From assembly GCA_022567855.1 (NCBI GenBank), contig JADFGE010000072.1, forward strand, positions 1 through 9,899: DNA of 9,899 nucleotides. Reading direction: 5' to 3'. Under the pieces are notes generated by a model. The model did no database searches. It saw only the letters and a program-made list of their open reading frames with translations, and had not been told where the DNA came from. A program made the translations under genes and the position numbers. Below, piece after piece: positions 1 to 6,002 of the stretch (positions within the stretch are counted from its first letter, which is position 1; the number at the start of each line of letters is the position of its first letter). This DNA comes from Planctomycetota bacterium (GTDB lineage: Bacteria > Planctomycetota > Phycisphaerae > Phycisphaerales > SM1A02).

Positions 1-1552
1 CGATCTTGCGGATCCGATGATTCATCGTGTCGCCGATAAACACATTTCCGGCCGAGTCGACGGCCACGTGCTCCGGTGTATCGATCTGGGCGGCGGTGGC
101 GGGCCCGCCGTCGCCGCTGAATCCCGCCGTCCCCGTCCCGGCGATGGTGGCGATCGTGGAATATTCAGTGAACTTGCGGATGCGATTGTTTCCGGTATCG
201 GCAATGTAGATATCGTTGGGATCGGTGTGGATCGTGGCATAGATTGAGATCCTGCGGGTATTGGTGGTCGTGGTGACACCCCAGGTCGCTGTGTAGCCAT
301 TGCTTATAGCATCGTGGTCGCTGTAGCGGGTTTGGCCTCCGGCGCCATCGTAGTAGTACTTCTCGGACGAAGCATTAAAGGCGAGTACCAGCCAGTACGT
401 GCCTGAAGTGATCGACGTAACTGGCAGGTCGATAGTTAACCAGGCCGCAGGGCTCGAGCGCTGCGCCGTAACAGTCTCCGCAATGAGCGCGTCCGGCTCC
501 CCTGCGGAATCCGTGTAGATCGCGTAGCGCACCTTCTTGTTGTTCCCGCCAGACTGATACGCGGTGATGCTGTCGATAATGCCATCCGACGCCACCGTAA
601 CTTGCGTAGCAATCTGTTTAAGGTGGACGCCACTTTGGTTCGAGCCGTAGATCGTGTTAAAACCAACTGAGCCGTCTGTTCCGCCATTGTCAACGACCCA
701 GAGGCCCTTGGGCTTGTTGATCTTGGCTGCGGTGGCCGACCCACCGTCGCCGTCATAGCTGGCCTGGCCGTTGCCCGCGACAAGCGTAATCGTTCCTCCG
801 TCCGTGAACTTGCGTATCCGGGAATTTCCGGTGTCAGCAATGTAGATATTGTCGGAGTCGTCGATGGCGAGCCCGTGCGGAGACTTGATCTTGGCCGCCG
901 TGGCTGGTCCGTCGTCGCCGTTGAAGCCCTGCACCCCGGTACCGGCAACAGTGCTGATGGTGCCGCCGGGTGTGATCTTTCTGATGCGGTGATTGTCGGT
1001 GTCCGAGAAGATGACGTTTCCGCCAGAGTCAACGACGATTCCGCTTGGCGTGTCGAGCAAAGCGGCCGTGGCCGCGCCTCCATCACCGCCGTAACCCAGC
1101 ACTCCTGTTCCGGCAATCGTGGAGATGAGTCCGGTGCCGATATCTACTTTGCGAATGCGATGATTGAACGTGTCGGCGATGTAGATGTTGCCGGCGGCAT
1201 CAACCGCGACGTCGTAGGGCGTGTTGATCCACGCGGCCGTCGCCAGGTTACCATCTCCGGTTTGCAGGGACCCGCCCCCCGCCACGGTTGAGATGTCACC
1301 GGTGGCTGCATCTACCTTTCGGATAACCTCGTTAATTCGGTCGGCGAAGTAGATATCACCGTTGGCAGCGACGGCTAAGCCGGCTGGTTTGTTTAGCTTG
1401 GCGTCTGTGGCCGCCGCTCCATCGCCGGTGTAACCGGCAGATCCCAATCCAGCATAGGTGTCAATATTCTGGCCAACCACCGGCGAGACGATGCTAAGCA
1501 GCCCAATCACGAGCGCTAAACGAATCAATCGACAACGGTGAGGGTCAGTCAT
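1..1552 (-). CDS. Secreted NHL-repeat beta-propeller protein with inserted domain (partial, C-terminus beyond window)
   Basis: The frame is open for 517 codons from ATG 1552 to the window edge. Residues 1-28 are a signal peptide: basic start, then LALVIGLLSIVSPVVG, with likely cleavage near G27/Q28. NHL repeats follow, of about 56 residues each, with the pattern P-x-G-[LI]-x-V-D-x-x-G-N-[IV]-Y-I-A-D-T-x-N-x-R-I-R-K and then STVAGTG...GDGGPATAA. They begin near residues 54, 110, 167, 224, 279 (split) and 491. A foreign module of about 157 residues interrupts repeat 5. NHL repeats form beta-propellers, usually for protein or ligand binding; this one should act outside the cytoplasm. The start has AGGA (1561-1564) eight bases upstream, overlapping the stop of the PilX-like gene, so it is probably co-transcribed with the pseudopilin operon. 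That makes it a candidate substrate or surface partner of the filament, which is inference. No enzymatic motif is visible. The C-terminal anchor, if any, lies outside the window. Confidence 0.88.
   Translation of the reverse strand, partial: MTDPHRCRLIRLALVIGLLSIVSPVVGQNIDTYAGLGSAGYTGDGAAATDAKLNKPAGLAVAANGDIYFADRINEVIRKVDAATGDISTVAGGGSLQTGDGNLATAAWINTPYDVAVDAAGNIYIADTFNHRIRKVDIGTGLISTIAGTGVLGYGGDGGAATAALLDTPSGIVVDSGGNVIFSDTDNHRIRKITPGGTISTVAGTGVQGFNGDDGPATAAKIKSPHGLAIDDSDNIYIADTGNSRIRKFTDGGTITLVAGNGQASYDGDGGSATAAKINKPKGLWVVDNGGTDGSVGFNTIYGSNQSGVHLKQIATQVTVASDGIIDSITAYQSGGNNKKVRYAIYTDSAGEPDALIAETVTAQRSSPAAWLTIDLPVTSITSGTYWLVLAFNASSEKYYYDGAGGQTRYSDHDAISNGYTATWGVTTTTNTRRISIYATIHTDPNDIYIADTGNNRIRKFTEYSTIATIAGTGTAGFSGDGGPATAAQIDTPEHVAVDSAGNVFIGDTMNHRIRKI
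218..688 (-). other. Jelly-roll-like module inserted inside an NHL repeat
   Basis: This covers residues about 289-445 of the NHL protein. The repeat starts normally (KPKGLWVVD), is broken, and resumes at NDIYIADTGNNRIRKF. The insert contains GFNTIYGSNQ, then IIDSITAYQSGG, VRYAIYTDSAGEPDALIAET, an AWLTIDLPV...SGTYWLVLAF stretch and a final RRISIYATI. From memory, this order resembles beta-sandwich modules of extracellular bacterial proteins (bound-sugar or adhesion type). The reading frame is intact on both sides, so it is a domain insertion and not a decay product. The function of the module is unknown. Confidence 0.7.
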
Positions 1553-1562
1553 GGCTTGGGTC

Positions 1563-1955
1563 CTATTCGAGCACAGTTTCAACTTCTCTTCGTGCGTCGC
1601 CGGAGCGTCCTTTACTGCGCAGTGTTGTTGGAGGTCCAGCGACGGTGACGACAACGAGCACCTGTGCTTGGCCGAACGTCGGATCGTTGGCCGCGTTGCC
1701 GTCGTCGGAGATTGTTCCAACGGCGCCGTCTCCGTCCTCATCCACATTGTTCATCAACTCGCGAATGGCCATGTTCATTCCAGCTTCGGCGGCATAGAAG
1801 GCCTGAATGGTCTCGATACGCTTGATCGTCAGATCATGATCCCGCGCGCCGCCGATGACGATGCTGATGATGACGAGATTGACCACCACCAGGACGATGA
1901 TCATCGAGATGGCGATCGTTGCGCGGCGATGTCGTGCTCTTCGCATGCGCATCAT
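1563..1955 (-). CDS. PilX/GspK-like minor pilin
   Basis: This 130-residue protein has a basic N-terminus (MMRMRRARHRRA), one long hydrophobic helix (about residues 13-35, IAISMIIVLVVVNLVIISIV) and the AFYAAEAGMNMAIREL signature (about 52-67) typical of PilX N-terminal domains. The rest is short and ends in a beta-rich segment (AQVLVVVTVAG) and DARREVETVLE. PilX and GspK proteins sit at the tip of the pilus or pseudopilus and help to start assembly. The -1 residue at the expected cleavage site is Ala, not Gly, and Glu5 is absent; GspK-type proteins also lack Glu5. The start is supported by GGAGG (1962-1966) with a six-base spacer. The ATG overlaps the stop of the GspJ-like gene (ATGA), indicating translational coupling. 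A second ATG follows immediately and is an equally possible start. At 130 residues it is much shorter than true GspK, so PilX is the better comparison. Confidence 0.8.
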   Translation of the reverse strand: MMRMRRARHRRATIAISMIIVLVVVNLVIISIVIGGARDHDLTIKRIETIQAFYAAEAGMNMAIRELMNNVDEDGDGAVGTISDDGNAANDPTFGQAQVLVVVTVAGPPTTLRSKGRSGDARREVETVLE

Positions 1956-2506
1956 GTCCCGCCTCCACTCATCGTCGAGCGAACGAACAGTTTGGTGCGC
2001 AACGACGTGCTGACGTCGCCGCGCTGTAACGTGAGATCAAGCTCGATGCGTCGAATGGGATCACACGCGGCGCCGATAAGGGTTGCCCCCAGCGCTGCGT
2101 TATCCTCATCGTAGGTTTGTACAGAAAAGGCACTGACGTCGTCCAAGAGGTCTCCCAAAGGCGGCCCGCTCGTCGTAAGCTGTAGTTTGTTTCCGGTGAG
2201 CGACAGCTCACCGTTCGCCCCCCAGGTGATGGAAGTCGGTGTGACGTCATTGATGTCCGGCGCGACTCCGGCTGCTCCGCTGTCGAGCGGGACTTTGCGA
2301 AGCTCGCGCACGATGCGATCCATGGCCGTGGACGCTTCGATATGGAGCTGCGCCGTCGTCGCCGCATCGGTATAGCCGTCCACCGCGTTGAGGATGAGCA
2401 ACGACGCGATCGAGCCGATAATCGCCAGAACGACGATGGTGGCGATCGCTTCGATGAGCGTGAAGCCGCGGCGCACGTTTCGTGCTGGGCAGCGACGGCG
2501 GATCAC
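1952..2506 (-). CDS. gspJ: Minor pseudopilin, PilW/GspJ type
   Basis: This 184-residue prepilin starts at GTG 2506, chosen because that codon overlaps the TGA of the preceding gene (GTGA) and gives a short basic leader, MIRRRCPARNVRRG. The class III cleavage site follows: G14 | FTLIE, with the conserved Glu5. The hydrophobic helix (about residues 15-38) is typical. The soluble part carries TAMDRIVRELRKVPL, the early helix seen in PilW/GspJ proteins, and later RRIELDLTLQ...STSLRTKLFVRS, the usual beta-strand end of this family. These minor pilins belong to the tip complex that primes filament assembly in the inner membrane. It sits between the GspI-like and PilX-like genes and overlaps both by 4 bases. 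An upstream GTG-initiated extension exists but would put about 36 residues before the cleavage site, which is unlikely. PilW versus GspJ cannot be settled from sequence alone. Confidence 0.84.
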   Translation of the reverse strand: MIRRRCPARNVRRGFTLIEAIATIVVLAIIGSIASLLILNAVDGYTDAATTAQLHIEASTAMDRIVRELRKVPLDSGAAGVAPDINDVTPTSITWGANGELSLTGNKLQLTTSGPPLGDLLDDVSAFSVQTYDEDNAALGATLIGAACDPIRRIELDLTLQRGDVSTSLRTKLFVRSTMSGGGT

Positions 2507-2931
2507 GGCGTGTACTCCGTGAGGACGGTCGATATGGACAGCGTCCGCGCCGTACCCTGGCCGTCCGCCCATCCGAGTTGGACGGTGACGTTCATGTAGC
2601 CGCTGCCAGCTGTGACCAAGTCAGCCAGCGTCTCGTTGAACGAGACCGAGCGTGTAAAGGCCGGGTAGCCGGCCACGGGGTTTTCCACCAGGTAGTTTCC
2701 CGCAACAAGGTAGGCGTAGCCGCGGGTCGTGCTATGTCGATCCGCGATAACGTCCTCGAGCTTCTCGACGGCCAGCCATCTCGCGGTCGAGAGGAGCATC
2801 GGATTCACACGCTGGACGTGTGCTTCGCGCACGGTCCACAGCATCCCGGGGAGGGCGACGGACAGGATGACGATCGCCACGATCGTCTCGATCAGCGAAA
2901 AGCCGCGCGGTTGTGTTCTCGATGACGCCAT
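2503..2931 (-). CDS. gspI: Minor pseudopilin, PilV/GspI type
   Basis: This 142-residue prepilin has the leader MASSRTQPRG, cleaved before FSLIE (Glu5 present), and a hydrophobic helix IVAIVILSVALPGM. The segment ARWLAVEKLEDVIADRH (about residues 49-65) is the characteristic helix of PilV/GspI proteins, where AxxLAxxKLE recurs. The C-terminal half has alternating beta-strand character (YMNVTVQLGW, ARTLSISTVLTEY). GspI is the core of the trimeric GspI-J-K tip that starts pseudopilus assembly, and here it lies next to J and PilX genes as expected. ATG 2931 lies 20 bases after the stop of the GspH-like gene and has no strong ribosome binding site, so translation may depend on coupling. Its stop overlaps the GTG of the next gene. 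Confidence 0.86.
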   Translation of the reverse strand: MASSRTQPRGFSLIETIVAIVILSVALPGMLWTVREAHVQRVNPMLLSTARWLAVEKLEDVIADRHSTTRGYAYLVAGNYLVENPVAGYPAFTRSVSFNETLADLVTAGSGYMNVTVQLGWADGQGTARTLSISTVLTEYTP

Positions 2932-2951
2932 GGTGCGGACAATCCGTGCGA

Positions 2952-3500
2952 TTAGGGCCGTACGTAGGTCACAAATCCGGTGTCTATCGCCACGTTGACG
3001 ACGTGGGTGCCGGTCAACGTGACCGACCCCGTGGCCGCCAGCGGATTCTCGGTTGCGTTCAGCGGCTGGCCGAGCCAGTCAAACCCGATCTCGACGTCAC
3101 CGTCAAAACCGACGGCCTGAAGCTGCACGCCGATAAACTGATTGACATCGAGCAACTGGATGAAGTCTTGGCCGGTAGCGGGATCGACGATCACGGCCGC
3201 GTTGAGGCGACCGGGAGTGGCGGGGTCCTCGGCCAGGACAGACCAGGTCTGAGCGACCGTATCAAAGACAACCCATGCGCGCGTGCCGGAAGCGACGGCT
3301 CGCTGGCGCGCGAAGCTGAGATCTCGCAACAATTGCTGGGCAGCCATCGATGCTCGATCGGAGCCGAGCGAGGCGATCGACGGAATCGCGACGATGGCGA
3401 CCACGCCGAGCATGACCATGACCGCGAGGAGTTCGATAAGACTAAACCCACCGACCCTCCGCCGACAGCGAGTTTGGAGATCTGGTCGGTCGACCCTCAC
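2952..3500 (-). CDS. gspH: Minor pseudopilin, GspH/FimT type
   Basis: This 182-residue prepilin reads from GTG 3500, chosen because it lies 10 bases after the stop of the upstream GspG and is the last sensible start before the cleavage site. The leader is MRVDRPDLQTRCRRRVGG, followed by FSLIELLAVMVMLGVVAIVAIP with Glu5 and the proline near position 22. Behind it, ASMAAQQLLRDLSFARQRAVASG (about residues 45-67) is the hallmark helix of GspH/FimT, and AWVVFDTVAQTWSV is the following beta region. The C-terminus (GSVTLTGTHVVNVAIDTGFVTYVRP) matches the family's final strands. GspH joins the GspG shaft to the tip complex. No good Shine-Dalgarno is seen. A longer reading from 3572 would overlap the upstream GspG and is less likely. 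Confidence 0.83.
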   Translation of the reverse strand: MRVDRPDLQTRCRRRVGGFSLIELLAVMVMLGVVAIVAIPSIASLGSDRASMAAQQLLRDLSFARQRAVASGTRAWVVFDTVAQTWSVLAEDPATPGRLNAAVIVDPATGQDFIQLLDVNQFIGVQLQAVGFDGDVEIGFDWLGQPLNATENPLAATGSVTLTGTHVVNVAIDTGFVTYVRP

Positions 3501-3510
3501 CCCGTCCGGC

Positions 3511-3966
3511 TTACCAATCGTTCTCGCCGGTCGCGTTCGTGTTGGCCCAGAATTTACCGGCCGTCTGGTCATACGCCCACCCGTTGGCCGCGACGGCAGG
3601 CTGAATCGGCGGAGGCCCAGGGAGCCAGGTGCCGGCTGCGTCGCGAACGGTGTTGTCCTTGTTGTAGGGGTTCTCGGGAAGCGCTTGCTGCATCACCATG
3701 CCCAACGTCGTCAGTTCGTCGAACGTCGGATACGTCGGGGGTGGCCCGCTGAGCGCCGTGTTGGCATAGAAACTCGCAACTCCCGCCCGCACGCCGCCGA
3801 GAGCGCCCTTGGTTGCCGACACTTTGGCCTGGGTCACATACTCGAGAAATTGCGACAGCGCGTTCCCGCGCACAAACACCAGAGTCAGGATCGCCAGAAC
3901 GATGACAACCAGAATGAACTCGATCAGCGTGAAGCCTCGTCGTTTCATGGAAGCAGATCTCGGCAT
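3511..3966 (-). CDS. gspG: Pilin/pseudopilin of GspG type, second copy, with altered N-terminal helix
   Basis: This 151-residue prepilin has the leader MPRSASMKRRG and then FTLIE with Glu5. It is a paralogue of the gene at 4234-4695: both contain QAK-x-x-ATKG-[AT]-LGG-x-RAG-[VI]-A after the helix, a [PL]xNPY motif in mid-protein, and end in ANTN-x-TGEND-[FW]. GspG proteins form the filament shaft. The copy is unusual because its membrane helix contains five extra residues (FVRGN) before the stretch that aligns with ALPRYFDY, and Ser replaces the usual Pro22, so a charged Arg sits within the helix. ATG 3966 was chosen by analogy with the ribosome-binding-site-supported start of the paralogue; ATG 3948 (leader MKRRG) is an alternative. 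No clear Shine-Dalgarno is visible. It may be a minor or diverged subunit. Confidence 0.85.
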   Translation of the reverse strand: MPRSASMKRRGFTLIEFILVVIVLAILTLVFVRGNALSQFLEYVTQAKVSATKGALGGVRAGVASFYANTALSGPPPTYPTFDELTTLGMVMQQALPENPYNKDNTVRDAAGTWLPGPPPIQPAVAANGWAYDQTAGKFWANTNATGENDW

Positions 3967-4233
3967 GTCTGAATTCGCCGGCAAGTGTCATCGGCCAGGA
4001 CTCGTTTGGACCCATTGACGGGCGAAGGTCAGATCACACAACTCCTGCTTGGCCACCACGGCCGAGCGAGTATCAGCGGTGAAGGTGATCTCGGGCACCG
4101 TCACGGGCGCAAGTATCGCCGCGCACCAGCACGGCGATCAGCTCGGTCGGGGCGCGGGCCAAACCCGCCATCCATCCTTGGACGGCGGGCGATCCCGCGG
4201 CTCCGTGAGACGGCTCGTCATGCGCGTTCGCGA
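3967..4233. other. Spacer between the two GspG genes
   Basis: This is the longest unassigned stretch inside the pilin operon (267 bases). It holds the hairpin at 4164-4189 and two short minus-strand ORFs: one ending at 3988 with a possible GTG start at 4104 (38 residues, containing VPEITFTADTRSAVVAKQEL), and a 32-residue ATG frame just upstream beginning MAGLARAPTELIAVLV. Neither resembles a family I know. They could be a small unannotated gene, a decayed one, or chance. No good promoter was seen. Confidence 0.4.
4164..4189 (-). terminator. Strong hairpin downstream of the first GspG gene, terminator- or attenuator-like
   Basis: Read on the minus strand, arms CCCGCCGTCC (4189-4180) and GGATGGCGGG (4173-4164) pair over 10 bp with one G-U pair, and the loop is AAGGAT. 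Only three T residues follow, so full rho-independent termination is doubtful. Its place, 45 bases after the stop of the first GspG, suits partial termination or protection of the upstream pilin mRNA from 3' decay, which would raise expression of the major subunit over the minor ones. Confidence 0.5.
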
Positions 4234-4695
4234 TCAGAAATCGTTCTCGCCGGTGGTGTTCGTATTGGCGTAGAAGGTGTACGCCGGTGGGGTCGCAGCG
4301 TTGTCCACGTAGTACGCCCAGCCGCCAGTGCCCGAGAGGACGGGAACGGTGCGGGCCGTGGCCTCAGCCGCGAGCGCCAGGTTGACCACGTTGGGGTTGG
4401 CGCCGGTGTCGTAGGGATTGTCAGGAATTGCTTCCTGCATCACCGTGCCCAGCGTCTCGAGTTGAACGAGCGTTGGATAGAGGGCCGTGCCGTTCGTGAT
4501 AACCTCGTTGGCCAAGAAGTTGGCGATGCCGGCGCGACATCCGCCCAGTGTGCCCTTGGTCGCCGCGCTCTTGGCCTGAGCGGCGTAGTCGAAGTACCTG
4601 GGCAGCGCGACCCCGGCCAGAATCGCCAGGATAACCACAACCGCAATCAATTCGATCAGCGTGAAGCCTCGTCGCATCATTGAAGTGCCTCTCAT
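4234..4695 (-). CDS. gspG: Major pilin/pseudopilin candidate, GspG type, first copy
   Basis: This 153-residue prepilin starts at ATG 4695, supported by GGAAGGA (4704-4710) eight bases upstream. Upstream ATG and GTG codons exist but lack this signal. The leader MRGTSMMRRG is followed by FTLIELIAVVVILAILAGVALPRYFDY, a canonical prepilin helix with Glu5 and Pro22. The segment QAKSAATKGTLGGCRAGIA continues the helix. The C-terminus, GGWAYYVDNAATPPAYTFYANTNTTGENDF, resembles the conserved GspG ending, including the acidic and Asn-rich region that binds calcium in true GspG. GspG is the main shaft protein of type II secretion pseudopili. Being first of the pilin genes, with the best ribosome binding site and a hairpin behind it, it is the likely abundant subunit. 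Whether the filament is a pilus or a secretion pseudopilus cannot be told from this gene alone. Confidence 0.9.
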   Translation of the reverse strand: MRGTSMMRRGFTLIELIAVVVILAILAGVALPRYFDYAAQAKSAATKGTLGGCRAGIANFLANEVITNGTALYPTLVQLETLGTVMQEAIPDNPYDTGANPNVVNLALAAEATARTVPVLSGTGGWAYYVDNAATPPAYTFYANTNTTGENDF

Positions 4696-4796
4696 CGTCT
4701 GTGTCCTTCCAGCAAAAGCCATGAGTTCTTTGTTGCTTGGTCCAATTTGAGGCACACGTGTTCGTTGCCGGATCCCAACTCGTTACCTCTTCTTCG

Positions 4797-4844
4797 TTAC
4801 TTGAGCAGTGTTCCCATATTCCACATCGGGAGGAAGATCGCCTA
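4797..4844 (-). pseudogene. In-frame C-terminal remnant of GspF beyond an amber codon
   Basis: After the TAG at 4844-4842 the GspF frame continues with AIFLPMWNMGTLLK and then TAA (4799-4797). This is the ending expected for GspF/PilC, in which the last membrane helix runs into an FLP-type motif. The simplest reading is that one sense codon (a Leu TTG would fit) became TAG, or that this is a base-call error. Readthrough would give a 401-residue protein. Confidence 0.75.
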
Positions 4845-6002
4845 AGCCACGACCAAGACCACGCCTGCCAGACCAACAATGGCAATCGGTTCGATGATCG
4901 TGCCGAGGTTCTTGGTCAGGTGCATTACCTCCCGGTCGTAATGTCGAGCCACGAGCCGGCACATTTTCGGCAACTCAGCGGCCTCCTCGCCGGAGGCGAT
5001 CATTCGCCGCGCAAAGCCTGGCAGGTACTTACACGTCAATAACACCTCGGACAGCCTTCCGCCGTTCTTTACCTGATCGCTCATTTTCCGGGCATCAGAC
5101 TCCAGCAACGGCCGACCAGACGACCGTCCAGATAGTTCCAACGCCTCAATCAGTCCCAATCCGCTCTGCAGCGAGAGCCCCAACACATGGGCGAAGCGAC
5201 TCACTGCCAGTCCGGTAAGGATTTCACGGAGTCCGGGAATCCAATGCAGCCAACCGTCGATGCGCTGTCGCGCGTTCGGGGTGTTCCATGCCTTGCACAC
5301 GCCGAACACGACCCCGATTCCACCGGCCAGAAGTATGTACCAGTAGGTCCGCACGAAACCGGCGACCGCCATCAGCCCCTGTGTCAAGGCCGGGAGCTCC
5401 ACGCCCTGGCTGGCGAACATCTCCGACAGCTTTGGGACCACGACGATCATCAGAAAGGTAACCGCCAGGCACAGGGCGGCGATAACGCAAGCCGGATACA
5501 TCAGCGCGCTCTTAACGTTCTTGCTGGTTTCGTAGCGTTGATCCAGCATCTCCGCCAGACGAGCCAGCACTTGAATCATGTTGCCGCTCGTTTCCGCGGC
5601 GCGGATCGTTTCGATGTAAATGTCGCCGAAGAGTGCGCGGTGCGCCGATAACGCGTCCGTTACCGAGTTACCGGCTTCGATCTGTCCTGCCACCTCCTCG
5701 AGCACCTGGGCGAGGCGCCGGTTCGACTCCTGGTCAGCGATCGACCGAAGGCTGTCCGCGATAGGAATGCGGGCTTCCATGAGCACCGAGAACTGATAGG
5801 TAATACGGGCGAGGTCCTTGGCGCTGGCGGCTGAACCGCGCCAACGAACCGACGAGCCTCGGGCGGAGGCAAGATGCACCGGCTTGAGCCCTGACCCGAC
5901 GATCTGGTGATAGGCCGCCGTCCGGTCCACCGCCCGCACCACGCCCTTGGTTACGGCGCCGCGTTCATCGATCGCCCTGTATTGGAACGTGAGCTCAGTC
6001 AT
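4842..6002 (-). CDS. gspF: GspF/PilC inner-membrane platform protein, C-terminus cut by an amber codon
   Basis: This 386-residue protein has two GspF-type helical domains, about residues 62-190 and 265-386. The first contains FSVLMEARIPIADSLRSIA and ends in ALMYPACVIAALCLAVTFLMIVVVPKLSEMF, the first membrane helix. A second membrane helix lies at about 220-238. The second domain contains FAHVLGLSLQSGLGLIEALEL and ASGEEAAELPKMCRLVARHYDREV, mirroring the first. Platform proteins couple the cytoplasmic ATPase to pilin extraction from the membrane. The third helix starts at IEPIAIVGLAGVVLVVA and is then cut by TAG, although the family normally continues for about 15 residues. That continuation is present in frame downstream. 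The ATG overlaps the stop of the ATPase gene (ATGA), so the two are translationally coupled. If the stop is real and not suppressed, assembly function may be lost or changed. Confidence 0.9.
   Translation of the reverse strand: MTELTFQYRAIDERGAVTKGVVRAVDRTAAYHQIVGSGLKPVHLASARGSSVRWRGSAASAKDLARITYQFSVLMEARIPIADSLRSIADQESNRRLAQVLEEVAGQIEAGNSVTDALSAHRALFGDIYIETIRAAETSGNMIQVLARLAEMLDQRYETSKNVKSALMYPACVIAALCLAVTFLMIVVVPKLSEMFASQGVELPALTQGLMAVAGFVRTYWYILLAGGIGVVFGVCKAWNTPNARQRIDGWLHWIPGLREILTGLAVSRFAHVLGLSLQSGLGLIEALELSGRSSGRPLLESDARKMSDQVKNGGRLSEVLLTCKYLPGFARRMIASGEEAAELPKMCRLVARHYDREVMHLTKNLGTIIEPIAIVGLAGVVLVVA

Noticed and set aside
436..1116. Minus-strand 226-codon frame overlapping the NHL protein
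   Set aside because: Ser/Thr/Arg-rich translation in a different frame from the clear NHL repeats; the repeats' codon periodicity keeps this frame open.
1..1552. Regular repeats of about 170 bases, considered as a DNA repeat array or CRISPR
   Set aside because: The periodicity is at protein level (NHL repeats), with diverged DNA and no identical repeats or spacers.
1551..2114. Plus-strand open frame of 187 codons opposite the PilX and GspJ genes
   Set aside because: Antisense to two genes with strong family signatures; His/Asp-rich stretches mirror the codons of the real genes.
2913..3752. Long plus-strand open frame of 279 codons opposite the GspG and GspH genes
   Set aside because: It is antisense to two clear prepilin genes, has Arg/Pro/Ser-rich low-complexity translation, and matches no known domain; typical shadow in G+C-rich DNA.
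3985..4683. Plus-strand open frame of 232 codons opposite the first GspG and the spacer
   Set aside because: It covers a certain pilin gene in antisense and its composition (Gly/Arg/His-rich) looks non-biological.
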